Assembly: GCF_900108035.1 (NCBI RefSeq)
Contig: NZ_FNVS01000002.1
Coordinates: 1 to 64,000, forward strand
Direction: 5' to 3'
DNA from: Parabacteroides chinchillae
GTDB taxonomy: Bacteria > Bacteroidota > Bacteroidia > Bacteroidales > Tannerellaceae
DNA length: 64,000 nt
The position numbers and the translations under genes were made by a program. Shown here one piece after another: positions 54,396 through 63,742 of this stretch. Under the pieces are notes generated by a model. That model was not told the DNA's origin. It ran no database searches and saw only the letters and a list, made by a program, of their open reading frames with translations. The first letter of the stretch is position 1. Every line of letters begins with the position of its first letter.

Positions 54396-54416
54396 GACAT
54401 ATGTGTCAGACATATG
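54396..54416. promoter_or_regulatory. Possible TetR operator upstream of the exporter operon
   Basis: GACATATG occurs at 54396 and 54409, and the stretch CATATGTGTCAGACATATG is an imperfect palindrome centred on TGTC-A-GACA. It lies 30 bp upstream of the TetR gene, where an autoregulatory operator would be expected. Confidence 0.45.
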
Positions 54417-54445
54417 GGACGAAATAAATAATAACAATATGACGT

Positions 54446-55075
54446 ATGAATACAGAAGAAGTGCAGGATATGGAATTCCGTATCATAGAAGCTGCAAAAC
54501 AAGTCTTTGTCCGAAAAGGATATGAAGCTACCAAAATGGGAGATATTGCTGAGGAAGTGGGTATTAGCCGAACAGCTATGCATTATTATTTCCGAACCAA
54601 GGAAATGCTTTTTGAAGCTGTATTCGGACAATTAATGGGCGTTTTGCTTCCAAATATTGATTCTATAATGAATGAGCCTACGACTTGCCTTGAGAAGATA
54701 CCAAAGATTGTTAACGAGTATGTTGCTATAATGCAGTCAAATCCTTCATTCCCAATTTTTGTTGTAAATGAATTTAACAGAGATCCGGAACATTTGTACA
54801 AAGTGGTGATGAGAGATCCATCCCGGGTGCAGCCTTTAATAAAGTTACAGAAACAGATGCTGGAAGAAATGGAAAAAGGTTTGATAAAAAAGATGCCGTT
54901 GGCTTATACGGCTTCAACTTTAATCGGGTTAGTTATTTTTCCTATGTTGGCACGCTCTCCGTTGACTACTGTTTTTTTTAATGGAGAGGAAGAACGTTTT
55001 GACGCATTTATAGAAGAACGAAAAACTTTTATTTCGGATATTATGATCCGTTTACTGACACCAGATAATAAGTAA
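54446..55075 (+). CDS. TetR/AcrR family transcriptional regulator
   Basis: This 209-residue regulator has an N-terminal helix-turn-helix (about 8-55: IIEAAKQVFVRKGYEATKMGDIAEEV, then GISRTAMHYYFRTKEMLFEAVF) and a helical ligand-binding C terminus. It is the first gene of an exporter operon and resembles the CecR/YbiH position in E. coli. It probably represses the operon in the absence of its ligand; a palindromic operator candidate lies just upstream. Confidence 0.9.
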   Translation: MNTEEVQDMEFRIIEAAKQVFVRKGYEATKMGDIAEEVGISRTAMHYYFRTKEMLFEAVFGQLMGVLLPNIDSIMNEPTTCLEKIPKIVNEYVAIMQSNPSFPIFVVNEFNRDPEHLYKVVMRDPSRVQPLIKLQKQMLEEMEKGLIKKMPLAYTASTLIGLVIFPMLARSPLTTVFFNGEEERFDAFIEERKTFISDIMIRLLTPDNK

Positions 55076-55099
55076 TCATTTATTTGTACAGAATAATTT

Positions 55100-56392
55100 A
55101 TGAAATCAATTTGTATAATTCTATTATCGTTTGGAGTGAGTGCCTTTATTGTTCCTTTAAGGGCGCAAGAAGGTAAAGTTAGTATTATGCAGTGTTATGA
55201 TTGGGCACATGATAATTATCCTCAAATCCGGCAATACGGGTTAATTAACCGTACCAGAGATTATAACTTGGCTAATGCAGGGAAGGGATGGTTGCCCCAA
55301 GTGGCATTAAATGCGAAGGTTACTTATCAGAGCGATGTCACTAAATTGCCGTTTGATGCAGATAAGTTTTCTGCTATTATACCGGGTATACAGATTCCTA
55401 CACTGGGCAAAGATCAATATCAAGTTGTGGCGGAAGTAAATCAAACGATTTGGGACGGAGGTGTTATTCATGCAACCAAACAGATAACCAAAGCAGAGGC
55501 CGAAGCTAACCGTGAACAGTTGGAGAGTGATCTTTATGCTTTGAACCAACGCGTAAATCAGCTTTATTTCGGTTGTTTGCTGCAAGACGAATTACTTCTT
55601 CAAAATGTTTTGCTTCAGAAAGAATTACAGATAAATATAGACCGTATCGAGGCAATGATAGCTAATGGAGTAGCCAACCAATCTGATCTGGAAAGTATGC
55701 AGGTTGAACTTTTGAATGCCCGTCAGAAGGAGATAGAATTGAAGGCTTCGCGTATGGCTTATCGCCAGATGCTGGGAACATTGGTTGGAAAGCCCATTAC
55801 AGAAGATGCCATTCTTGAAACTCCTTTAATGCCGGGAAGTTCATTGCCGCAAACGATCAACCGTCCTGAACTTCGCGCATTGGATGCCCGGAACCAGTTG
55901 CTGGAGATGCAGGACAAGCAGATTACAGCCGGAATTATGCCTCGTGTAGGTGCTTTTTTACAAGGAGGATATGGCCGTCCGGGATTGAATATGCTGGAAG
56001 ATAAATTCAGTAGTTTTTATATGGCAGGTGTTCGCCTTACTTGGAATTTAGGCAAGCTATACACTTTGAAAAATGACAGGCGGAAATTGGATGTTAACAG
56101 GCAAATGATAGAAGTACAGAAAGACGTTTTTCTTTTTAATACCAATTTGCAATTGATACAACAAAATACGGAGATTCGTAAAATAACAGACCTGATGCGT
56201 GCGGATAATGATATAATACGTCTGCGTACCAGTATAAAGAAAGCTGCTGAAGCCAAATTGGAAAACGGGGTTATCTCAGTAACGGATCTGATTCGTGAAA
56301 TCAATGCCGAAGATATGGCACGCCAGACAGCTGCCATGCATAAGGTTCAGCAACTGCAGTCAATATATGATTATATGTACACAACTAATTAG
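55100..56392 (+). CDS. TolC family outer-membrane efflux protein
   Basis: This 430-residue protein has a signal peptide (cleavage near LRAQE, about residue 23) and two long coiled-coil helical regions, as TolC-like channels have. The start of the mature domain, VSIMQCYDWAHDNYPQIRQYG, is typical. It forms the outer-membrane exit duct for the ABC exporter encoded downstream. It follows the TetR gene by 24 bp. Confidence 0.9.
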   Translation: MKSICIILLSFGVSAFIVPLRAQEGKVSIMQCYDWAHDNYPQIRQYGLINRTRDYNLANAGKGWLPQVALNAKVTYQSDVTKLPFDADKFSAIIPGIQIPTLGKDQYQVVAEVNQTIWDGGVIHATKQITKAEAEANREQLESDLYALNQRVNQLYFGCLLQDELLLQNVLLQKELQINIDRIEAMIANGVANQSDLESMQVELLNARQKEIELKASRMAYRQMLGTLVGKPITEDAILETPLMPGSSLPQTINRPELRALDARNQLLEMQDKQITAGIMPRVGAFLQGGYGRPGLNMLEDKFSSFYMAGVRLTWNLGKLYTLKNDRRKLDVNRQMIEVQKDVFLFNTNLQLIQQNTEIRKITDLMRADNDIIRLRTSIKKAAEAKLENGVISVTDLIREINAEDMARQTAAMHKVQQLQSIYDYMYTTN

Positions 56393-56414
56393 AAAAATAA
56401 TACTTTATACAGAT

Positions 56415-57305
56415 ATGAAACACTTGATTTTATTCAGTCTGGTAGCATTACTTGCAGCATGCAATGGTAATAAGAAAGATTTTGATGCAACCGGTGCATT
56501 TGAATCTACCGAAGTGATGGTTTCTTCCGAAGCAACCGGTAAGATTATGGAGTTAAATATTGAAGAAGGAGATCGCCTGAATGCAGGTGATGTTGTAGGA
56601 TATGTGGATAGCACACAATTATATTTTCGTAAAATGCAATTAATGGCCGGACTTAGGTCTGTGGATATCCGTAAACCGGACATACATAAACAGATTGCTA
56701 CGTTGGAACAACAGATTGCTGTTGCACGTAGTGAACAACAACGCATGGAAAATCTGGTGAAGGCAAAAGCCGGCAATCAAAAACAAGTGGACGACCTAGT
56801 CAATAATATAAAGGTTCTTCAAAAGCAATTGGATGCTCAATATTCTACATTGGACAAAACCAAAGGCGGAGCCGATGCGGATGCCGAAAGCATACAATAT
56901 CAGATTATGCAACTGGATGACCAGTTACAAAAGAGCCGTATAACGAATCCGGTTACCGGAACCGTTTTGGTGAAATATGCCGAAACAGGAGAAGTGACGA
57001 CAGCTGGCAAACCTTTGTATAAAATTGCCGATATTGATTTGCTGTATCTCCGTGCTTATGTAACCGGCGATCAGCTTTCCCAATTGAAGTTGAATCAACC
57101 AGTACATGTTTTTGCAGACTTTGGAGATAAAGAACGTCGCGAATATCCTGGTGTCATCACATGGATTTCGGACAAATCGGAATTTACACCGAAAGGCATT
57201 CAGACAAAAGATGAGCGTGCCAATCTGGTTTATGCTATTAAGATAGCGGTGAAAAATGATGGTTATCTAAAGATAGGACAGTATGGAGAGACGGTATTTA
57301 ATTGA
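56415..57305 (+). CDS. HlyD-family membrane-fusion lipoprotein
   Basis: I start at the ATG at 56415 (296 aa); a longer frame overlaps the TolC gene. A lipobox ALLAAC (Cys16) suggests a lipid-anchored periplasmic adaptor. A biotinyl/lipoyl-like hairpin (VMVSSEATGKIMELNIEEGDRL) and a coiled coil (about 95-160) are followed by a beta-barrel domain. It joins the ABC permease to TolC, matching YbhG in E. coli. Confidence 0.9.
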   Translation: MKHLILFSLVALLAACNGNKKDFDATGAFESTEVMVSSEATGKIMELNIEEGDRLNAGDVVGYVDSTQLYFRKMQLMAGLRSVDIRKPDIHKQIATLEQQIAVARSEQQRMENLVKAKAGNQKQVDDLVNNIKVLQKQLDAQYSTLDKTKGGADADAESIQYQIMQLDDQLQKSRITNPVTGTVLVKYAETGEVTTAGKPLYKIADIDLLYLRAYVTGDQLSQLKLNQPVHVFADFGDKERREYPGVITWISDKSEFTPKGIQTKDERANLVYAIKIAVKNDGYLKIGQYGETVFN

Positions 57306-57323
57306 TGATAATGACTGATAGCT

Positions 57324-58223
57324 ATGAACAATATAGATGTTCAACATATAAACAAAAGTTATGGCGGTGTTTCGGCTTTACGGGATATATCGTTGGAGAT
57401 AAAACCAGGTGAACTGTTTGGGTTGATTGGACCGGACGGGGCAGGAAAGACTTCGCTATTTCGTATTCTTACAACGCTATTGTTAGCGGATAGTGGATCT
57501 GCTACGGTTTGCGGCCTGGATGTTACACGGGATTATAAGGAAATTCGTCACTGTGTGGGATATATGCCAGGACGTTTTTCTCTCTATCAGGACCTGACAG
57601 TGGAAGAGAATCTTAAATTCTTTGCTACTGTATTTAATACGACTATAAAAGAAAACTATGGTTTAATACGTGATATTTATGTGCAGATCGAACCTTTTAA
57701 AAATCGTCGTGCCGGCAAATTATCCGGAGGAATGAAGCAAAAATTGGCATTGAGTTGTGCTCTGATCCATCGCCCGGAAGTTCTTTTTCTGGATGAACCG
57801 ACAACAGGTGTCGATCCTGTTTCGCGCGTGGAGTTTTGGAATATGCTGGATCGGCTGAAGAATGAAGGAATTACTATTCTTGTTTCCACACCGTATATGG
57901 ATGAGGCTTCACGTTGTGATCGTATAGCACTGATGCGCTCTGGAGAGTGTTTGTCAGTTAATACTCCGGAAGGTATTCGTTCTACATATACTCGCCCGTT
58001 ATATGCAGTACATGGTTCTTTTATGTATAAATTGCTGATAGATTTGCGCTCTTATCCTGATACATATTCATGTTACGCATTTGGCGATTCTCACCATTTG
58101 GCATTGAAAGATGGTAAAAATGATATAGTTGGTTTGGAAAAATTTATCAGGGAAAAAGGATATACGGATGTAACGTTGGAGCTTATAAGGCCTTCGATAG
58201 AAGATTGTTTTATGGCTTTGTAA
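57324..58223 (+). CDS. ABC transporter ATP-binding protein 1
   Basis: This 299-residue ATPase has Walker A GPDGAGKT (36-43), a good signature KLSGGMKQ and Walker B VLFLDEPTTGVDP, with a C-terminal extension. The GPDG loop (instead of GPNG) matches the first half of E. coli YbhF. It starts 18 bp after the HlyD gene and 12 bp before the second ATPase. Confidence 0.93.
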   Translation: MNNIDVQHINKSYGGVSALRDISLEIKPGELFGLIGPDGAGKTSLFRILTTLLLADSGSATVCGLDVTRDYKEIRHCVGYMPGRFSLYQDLTVEENLKFFATVFNTTIKENYGLIRDIYVQIEPFKNRRAGKLSGGMKQKLALSCALIHRPEVLFLDEPTTGVDPVSRVEFWNMLDRLKNEGITILVSTPYMDEASRCDRIALMRSGECLSVNTPEGIRSTYTRPLYAVHGSFMYKLLIDLRSYPDTYSCYAFGDSHHLALKDGKNDIVGLEKFIREKGYTDVTLELIRPSIEDCFMAL

Positions 58224-58235
58224 AATGAGACAGAA

Positions 58236-58970
58236 ATGAATGTAATAGATGTAACAAACCTGACAAAAAGCTTCGGATCTTTTACAGCTGTAGACCATAT
58301 CAGTTTTAACGTGGGGGAAGGTGAATTATTTGGATTCCTGGGAGCTAACGGAGCAGGAAAGACTACAGCTATGCGTATGCTTTGCGGTTTATCTGCACCA
58401 ACTTCGGGTGAGGCTCGTGTAGCAGGTTTTGATGTCTATAAAGAGACGGAGAAGATTAAACAACATATTGGGTATATGAGCCAGAAATTCTCATTATACG
58501 GCGATCTGAAAGTATGGGAAAATATCCGTTTATATGGCGGAATTTATGGATTGTCCGGAAAGAAGCTGAAGGAAAAGACCGACGAACTTCTTCATGTGCT
58601 CGATCTGGAAGGAGAACGTAATACATTGGTGGATTCTCTGCCCTTGGGATGGAAGCAGAAACTTGCCTTTTCAGTCGCTATTATCCATGATCCTCGTATC
58701 GTTTTTCTGGATGAACCTACGGGAGGCGTCGATCCTGTAACGCGACGTCAGTTCTGGGAGTTGATTTATCAGGCGGCCGAACGTGGTATTACCGTGTTTG
58801 TTACCACTCATTATATGGACGAGGCTGAATATTGTAATCGTGTTTCTATCATGGTGGATGGTAAGATAGAAGCTTTGGATAGTCCTGCTGCCCTTAAAGC
58901 TTCTTTCAATACTGATAATATGAATGACGTATTCCATGCTTTGGCACGTAAAGCAAAAAGAGGAGAGTAA
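58236..58970 (+). CDS. ABC transporter ATP-binding protein 2
   Basis: This 244-residue ATPase has Walker A GANGAGKT and Walker B IVFLDEPTGGVDP, but the signature is SLPLGWKQ rather than LSGGQ. The same degenerate signature is a feature of the second half of E. coli YbhF, from memory. Together with the first ATPase it likely makes a split equivalent of YbhF, working as a heterodimer in which only some sites hydrolyse ATP. Confidence 0.93.
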   Translation: MNVIDVTNLTKSFGSFTAVDHISFNVGEGELFGFLGANGAGKTTAMRMLCGLSAPTSGEARVAGFDVYKETEKIKQHIGYMSQKFSLYGDLKVWENIRLYGGIYGLSGKKLKEKTDELLHVLDLEGERNTLVDSLPLGWKQKLAFSVAIIHDPRIVFLDEPTGGVDPVTRRQFWELIYQAAERGITVFVTTHYMDEAEYCNRVSIMVDGKIEALDSPAALKASFNTDNMNDVFHALARKAKRGE

Positions 58971-58974
58971 ATCT

Positions 58975-60087
58975 ATGAAGCAGTTTGTATCATTTGTCCG
59001 GAAAGAGTTTTATCATATTTTCCGCGATATGCGTACTATGATGATTTTGTTGGGCATTCCGGTTATACTTATTATTATATTTGGTTATGCCATTACTACA
59101 GAAATCAGAAGTGTACCCGTTGCTGTGTTAGATCAAAGCCGTACGGATATTACCCGGAAACTGGTAGACCGTATTAGTGCCAGCGAGTATTTTAATTTAT
59201 ACAAAATGGTAGATAATATGGAAGAAGCCCAACAGCTTTTTCGCCGGAACAAGGTGCGTTTAGTTATTGTTTTTCCTGTAGATTTTGCAACTTCCAATGA
59301 TGCTTCCATACAATTGCTGGCCGATGCCACCGATCCGAATGAGGCGACGCAAATAACGGCATATATGAGTCAATTGATAATGGATAACGGAAACTTTAGC
59401 ATTGCAAACGGAACTTCAGATTCCCGGTTTTCAGTTTCTGGTTCTCGACTAGTACCTGTTGTTCATCTCCTTTATAATCCCCTGATGAAAGGTGCCTATA
59501 ATTTTGTACCGGGTGTAATGGGATTGATTTTAATTCTGATTTGCTCAATGATGACTTCGGTTGGAATTGTAAAAGAAAAAGAAATGGGAACGATGGAAGT
59601 TCTACTTGTTTCGCCTATGAAGCCTGCATATATAGTTATCGCAAAAGCAATTCCTTATTTGTTGTTGAGTATGGTAAACATTGTTACCATACTTGTTATT
59701 GCGTATTTTTTGCTGGACGTGCCAATTGCGGGAAGTCTTACCTTGCTGGTCTTTATTTCTATATTGTATGCATTTGTAGCATTATGCCTCGGCTTGTTGG
59801 TTTCGACGATGGCAGACACGCAGAAGTCGGCGATGCTGGTTTGTGTTATGGTATTGATGCTTCCGGTAATATTATTGAGTGGAATGGTTTTTCCTATAGA
59901 AAATATGCCGGTTGTGTTACAATGGCTTTCCAACATTGTCCCGGCCAAATGGTATATTATAGCAGTGAAAGACGTGATGATAAAAGGATTGGGTATCGGA
60001 TCTGTTCTGCCAGAAATTGCTATCCTTACAGTAATGGTAGCTTTTTTGATGTTGCTGAGTGTAAAACGTTTCAAAATCCGTTTATAA
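58975..60087 (+). CDS. ABC-2 type permease 1 (YbhS/YbhR-like)
   Basis: I start at the ATG at 58975 (370 aa, MKQFVSFVRKEFYHIFRDMR); the longer frame from 58924 overlaps the ATPase gene. It has one N-terminal helix, a large extracytoplasmic domain (about 45-175) and five C-terminal helices, with EKEMGTMEVLLVSPMKP typical of ABC-2 exporters. It pairs with the second permease downstream. Confidence 0.9.
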   Translation: MKQFVSFVRKEFYHIFRDMRTMMILLGIPVILIIIFGYAITTEIRSVPVAVLDQSRTDITRKLVDRISASEYFNLYKMVDNMEEAQQLFRRNKVRLVIVFPVDFATSNDASIQLLADATDPNEATQITAYMSQLIMDNGNFSIANGTSDSRFSVSGSRLVPVVHLLYNPLMKGAYNFVPGVMGLILILICSMMTSVGIVKEKEMGTMEVLLVSPMKPAYIVIAKAIPYLLLSMVNIVTILVIAYFLLDVPIAGSLTLLVFISILYAFVALCLGLLVSTMADTQKSAMLVCVMVLMLPVILLSGMVFPIENMPVVLQWLSNIVPAKWYIIAVKDVMIKGLGIGSVLPEIAILTVMVAFLMLLSVKRFKIRL

Positions 60088-60097
60088 AAATAGGCTT

Positions 60098-61195
60098 ATG
60101 AAAACATTACGATATTTATTGGAGAAAGAATTCAAGCAGATTCGGCGCGACCGTTTTTTGCCTCGAATTATATTTCTTGTGCCATTGATGCAATTAATTA
60201 TCCTTCCTTTTGCTGCTAACTTCGAGATGAGGAATATTTACCTCAGTATTGTTGATAATGATCATTCCGTTATATCCCAACAACTAACGGACAAGGTTCT
60301 TTCTTCAGGTTATTTCCAGCTAACGGATGTTTCTCCTGAGTACAATCAGGCATTGGCTTCTATCGAAAGCAACCGGGCGGATATTATTCTTGAAATACCG
60401 GCGGGTACGGAAAAACAGTTGGGAAAGGAAGGGTATGCAGAAGTTCTGATTGCCGCCAATGCCGTAAATGGCACGAAGGGAGGAATGGGTAGTTCTTATC
60501 TTTCTTCCATCATTCAGGATTTTAACAGAGAAAAAGGGTTTGATTCCGGTATGTCTTTGTCGGGTATCTGCTCTACTAATCTTTTTAATCCGCATTTGGA
60601 TTATAAGAATTTTATGGTTCCCGGTATCCTTGCCTTTTTAATGACGATTATAGGTGGATTTCTTTCCGCTCTCAATGTAGTAGGCGAGAAGGAGAAAGGA
60701 ACCATAGAACAGATCAATGTGACACCTGTTCCTAAATCGGTGTTCCTGCTTTCCAAATTAATTCCATTTTGGATAATAGGCCTGATATTGCTTACTGTGG
60801 GGACTTTTATAGCCTGGCTTGTATATGGCCTGGTTCCAATAGGTAATCTTGGAATTATATATCTTTTTGCAGCTGCTTATCTGATAGCGTTTACCGGATT
60901 CGGGCTTGCTATTTCGTCAGTGTCGTCTACTCAGCAACAAGCTATGTTTACGGCATTCTTTTTCTTTATTATTTTTATATTATTGAGCGGATTGTTTACG
61001 CCTATCAGCAGTATGCCTGAATGGGCGCAGAATCTGACATTGTTTAATCCTTTGCGTTATTTTGTAGAAGTAATGCGTATGGTTTATATGAAAGGCAGTA
61101 CATTGGCCGACCTATCCGTACATTTTGGAGTAATTTGTTTCTTTGCCATAGCATTTAATATACTGGCAGTTGTTGGCTATCGAAAAAGCAACTGA
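60098..61195 (+). CDS. ABC-2 type permease 2 (YbhR/YbhS-like)
   Basis: This 365-residue paralogous permease begins MKTLRYLLEKEFKQIRRDR and has the same layout: one N-terminal helix, a periplasmic domain, then five helices with EKEKGTIEQINVTPVPKS. It ends the operon. The complete set (regulator, TolC, adaptor, two ATPases, two permeases) suggests export of small toxic compounds or a lipid-like substrate; the substrate is unknown. Confidence 0.91.
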   Translation: MKTLRYLLEKEFKQIRRDRFLPRIIFLVPLMQLIILPFAANFEMRNIYLSIVDNDHSVISQQLTDKVLSSGYFQLTDVSPEYNQALASIESNRADIILEIPAGTEKQLGKEGYAEVLIAANAVNGTKGGMGSSYLSSIIQDFNREKGFDSGMSLSGICSTNLFNPHLDYKNFMVPGILAFLMTIIGGFLSALNVVGEKEKGTIEQINVTPVPKSVFLLSKLIPFWIIGLILLTVGTFIAWLVYGLVPIGNLGIIYLFAAAYLIAFTGFGLAISSVSSTQQQAMFTAFFFFIIFILLSGLFTPISSMPEWAQNLTLFNPLRYFVEVMRMVYMKGSTLADLSVHFGVICFFAIAFNILAVVGYRKSN

Positions 61196-61284
61196 TTTAA
61201 TTTTTTCCGGAAGGAATCTCCGGTACTCAGGATATAGCCACTCTTTTAGAAAACAAAAATAGGAAAGATTTGAAACTGTTCAGG

Positions 61285-61335
61285 TAGGCAATTAAATTGA
61301 ATAGGGTAAGCTATCAAACATTAAGGGTAGACAAC
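61285..61335. repeat. Intergenic repeat E (TAGGCAA-like words)
   Basis: TAGGCAA (61285), TAAGCTA (61307) and TAGACAA (61328) are spaced 22 and 21 bp. The segment resembles repeat D at 2663 (TAGGCAAyTAA, TGAA, AGG in order), and like it abuts a terminator. Confidence 0.6.
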
Positions 61336-61372
61336 AAAAAAGACTGGCTAACTTTTTATTGTTAACCAGTCT
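61336..61372 (-). terminator. Intrinsic terminator of the tRNA-Thr/Tyr unit
   Basis: A 12-bp stem with one mismatch (61341-61352 with 61361-61372) is followed on the minus strand by six T. Confidence 0.85.
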
Positions 61373-61386
61373 CTTTGGTGTTGAAG

Positions 61387-61469
61387 TGGGCAGTGATGGA
61401 TTCGAACCACCGAAGGCGAAAGCCAGCTGAGTTACAGTCAGCCCCATTTGGCCACTCTGGTAACTGCCC
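61387..61469 (-). tRNA. tRNA-Tyr (GTA)
   Basis: A class II tRNA of 83 nt. On the minus strand the acceptor stem GGGCAGT pairs with ACTGCCC, the anticodon loop carries GTA (CTGACTGTAACTCAG), and a variable arm is present. Confidence 0.95.
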
Positions 61470-61508
61470 TTATTCCAGTAAACCGGATTGACTTTTGTCT
61501 ATCCTTTG

Positions 61509-61582
61509 AGCCTCTTGTCGGATTCGAACCAACGACCCCGAGATTACAAATCACGTGCTCTGGCCAACTGAGCTAAAGAGGC
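61509..61582 (-). tRNA. tRNA-Thr (TGT)
   Basis: A 74-nt cloverleaf on the minus strand. The acceptor stem GCCTCTT pairs with AAGAGGC, the anticodon loop TTTGTAA gives TGT, and the T arm is GTTGGTTCGAATCC-like. It precedes tRNA-Tyr in the same unit. Confidence 0.94.
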
Positions 61583-61609
61583 GAATAGTTTGTTGTTTGT
61601 TTGCGGGTG

Positions 61610-61639
61610 CAAAGGTAGCAATTGTTTTTATACATGCAA
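61610..61639 (-). promoter_or_regulatory. Promoter of the tRNA-Thr/Tyr unit
   Basis: On the minus strand TACCTTTG (61610-61617) has TTG near 61637-61639, about 19 bp upstream. Confidence 0.65.
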
Positions 61640-61746
61640 TAGGTTTTGAAAATTAAATTATATTTTTCTCAAAAATAATAGAGAAATGTGAGATTTGATA
61701 AACCTCATAGCATTTCTCTACCACTATTTTAGTATAATATGTTTGC

Positions 61747-62106
61747 TTACTTCAAAAGCACCTCGTTTATGGCCTTTTTAAAATCGGTTTTGCCCATAGC
61801 TCCTTTTGCCATTTGAGGCTGTTCGTTCATGGGGCAGAAAAGTAAGGTAGGAATACTTCTGATGCCAAAAGCGGCAGCCAGTTCTTCTTCTTTTTCCGTA
61901 TCTACTTTATAAATGTCTATTTTACCTTTGTATTCTTCAGCCAGCTCTTCCAAAATCGGTGCAATCATTTTACACGGACCACACCATGTTGCATAAAAAT
62001 CTACGATGCAAGGTTTGTCTCCTTTATACTTCCATTCATTAGGGCTTGCTTCATAATCTGCAACTTTGTTTAGAAATTCAGCTTTTGTTAATTCTGTTAC
62101 TTTCAT
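61747..62106 (-). CDS. trxA: Thioredoxin
   Basis: This 119-residue thioredoxin has the active site WCGPC (Cys42/Cys45) in IVDFYATWCGPCKMIAP and the conserved cis-proline loop FGIRSIPTLLF. A short N-terminal extension of about ten residues precedes the fold. No signal peptide is present, so it acts in the cytosol as a disulfide reductant. It has its own promoter box, TATCTTTG. Confidence 0.95.
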   Translation of the reverse strand: MKVTELTKAEFLNKVADYEASPNEWKYKGDKPCIVDFYATWCGPCKMIAPILEELAEEYKGKIDIYKVDTEKEEELAAAFGIRSIPTLLFCPMNEQPQMAKGAMGKTDFKKAINEVLLK

Positions 62107-62152
62107 AAATCAATCTCCTTTTTTAGTTTATATTGTTTTGTTTTTTATATAA

Positions 62153-62160
62153 CAAAGATA
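62153..62160 (-). promoter_or_regulatory. -7 box of trxA
   Basis: TATCTTTG on the minus strand, 46 bp upstream of the ATG. Confidence 0.55.
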
Positions 62161-62309
62161 TGGCTATAAGTTTATTTTGTAAATGTCTATTTTTCCTTTA
62201 TAATTGGCAAATTTCCTTCGGACATCATAAAATAAACAATTTCGCTGAAAGTAAATTAAAAACAGAGGTATAGTCAATATTATTTTTTACCAAAAAACAG
62301 GTTGCCTGA

Positions 62310-63563
62310 TTAAGAATTAATTCTTTTTCTAAATGGTTGTATTTTGAGATAGGTAGCCGAACGCCAAAACCATTCTAAAGGGCCATATAGATAGTAGTTC
62401 AGCCAGTATCTACTGAATATGGCTTGTATAACATATACAACCAAACCTAAGACAAATACTTCAGTGATTCCCCAATTGCCGAATATTGCACCCAAACCCC
62501 ACATAGAAAATATAATTCCCCCCACAATACTTTGTGCTACATAGTTAGTCAATCCCATGCGTCCGTAAGGAATGATGGCGTTCAGGTATTTTCCAACACT
62601 ATCTGTCTGGAACAGGAGTATAAAACCAAGTCCTAAAGCTCCGGAAAACAGTACCGTATGTATATCATTAAGCGCCATGGACAACAGCATTTCGGGAGAT
62701 AGTTTTACCCCTGACATGAGCATTCTGAAAGTAACTTCCTGCGATGGGATCAGGCTGATGAGAGAGCAAGCAAGAGTAAATCCTACAAAAAGCAGTATGT
62801 TCCTTTTTTTATGTGTTTCTACTCCTTCAAAAAAACGCAAACGCCCTACTACTAAGCCCAGAATAAAAAGAGCCATTGTTACATATCCGCGTCCGTTCAA
62901 ACCAAATTGATAATTTAATTTCCCTACAAATCCGGTGGTTAAGTTTCTTTTTGCCGATTTGAAGAATGATGGTTTTTCCATTGTTTTCCCAGAAGAAGTC
63001 GGTCTGTTTTTGTTTGCTTCGTTAGATACTGGTCTTTGTGGCATATTTTCTACTTGTTCTGTTTTTACTAAACGATCATAACTCGTTGAAATAATGCGGG
63101 GCGTACCTATCAACAGAAGCAGGGCAATAACAATCAGTATTCTGTTTTTTAGGGGAAACAGTAATACCATGATTACTCCGAAAGCAGCATATATAGGTAA
63201 AATATCGGCAGTGAAAAAGCTATTGCCAACGATGCCTATCACAAAAAGAATAACCATGCGCCAGATAAAACGTTTTCGGAAATCAATTCCTTTTTTGGCA
63301 CCCCGATCCATTTGTATAAAGAAACTTAATCCGAAAAGAAATGCAAAAATATTAATAAACTTACCCATTATTACATGTTGGGAAAGCCATTGAATAGCTG
63401 TATCCAGCATAGGAAATTGTGGCTCTGACGCGGGTATACCTGAAAAAACACCAAAATGTTGCAGCATATGCATAAGTATGACACCGAGCAGTGCAAATCC
63501 TCTTAATGCATCCAGAACGTGAATTCGACTTTGGGGAGCTGAAATAGTTTTACTTTGTTCCAT
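62310..63563 (-). CDS. DUF418 family membrane protein
   Basis: This 417-residue membrane protein has eight or more hydrophobic segments. It opens RIHVLDALRGFALLGVILMHM, the family's N-terminal motif, and its C-terminal half has the DUF418 pattern ending in YLNYYLYGPLEWFWRSATY. DUF418 is related to the HGSNAT-like/acyltransferase-3 membrane superfamily, and the function is not known. It is divergent from the AraC-like gene and has a TATCTTTG box upstream. Confidence 0.87.
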   Translation of the reverse strand: MEQSKTISAPQSRIHVLDALRGFALLGVILMHMLQHFGVFSGIPASEPQFPMLDTAIQWLSQHVIMGKFINIFAFLFGLSFFIQMDRGAKKGIDFRKRFIWRMVILFVIGIVGNSFFTADILPIYAAFGVIMVLLFPLKNRILIVIALLLLIGTPRIISTSYDRLVKTEQVENMPQRPVSNEANKNRPTSSGKTMEKPSFFKSAKRNLTTGFVGKLNYQFGLNGRGYVTMALFILGLVVGRLRFFEGVETHKKRNILLFVGFTLACSLISLIPSQEVTFRMLMSGVKLSPEMLLSMALNDIHTVLFSGALGLGFILLFQTDSVGKYLNAIIPYGRMGLTNYVAQSIVGGIIFSMWGLGAIFGNWGITEVFVLGLVVYVIQAIFSRYWLNYYLYGPLEWFWRSATYLKIQPFRKRINS

Positions 63564-63637
63564 TTTTTTACTATTTGATAATTATTTGTAAAGCTGTAAG
63601 CATGTTGTTTTAACGATCCACCTATAAATTGTTTCTG

Positions 63638-63645
63638 CAAAGATA
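63638..63645 (-). promoter_or_regulatory. -7 box of the DUF418 gene
   Basis: TATCTTTG on the minus strand, 74 bp upstream of the ATG at 63563. Confidence 0.5.
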
Positions 63646-63742
63646 GAGTGTGCACAAAGGCCCGTCCATAGATAAATTACAGTTTCAAAAACCAATATTC
63701 CTGATTTTAGGAATGCCTGAATTGGGGTTGGATGTGTTTTCC

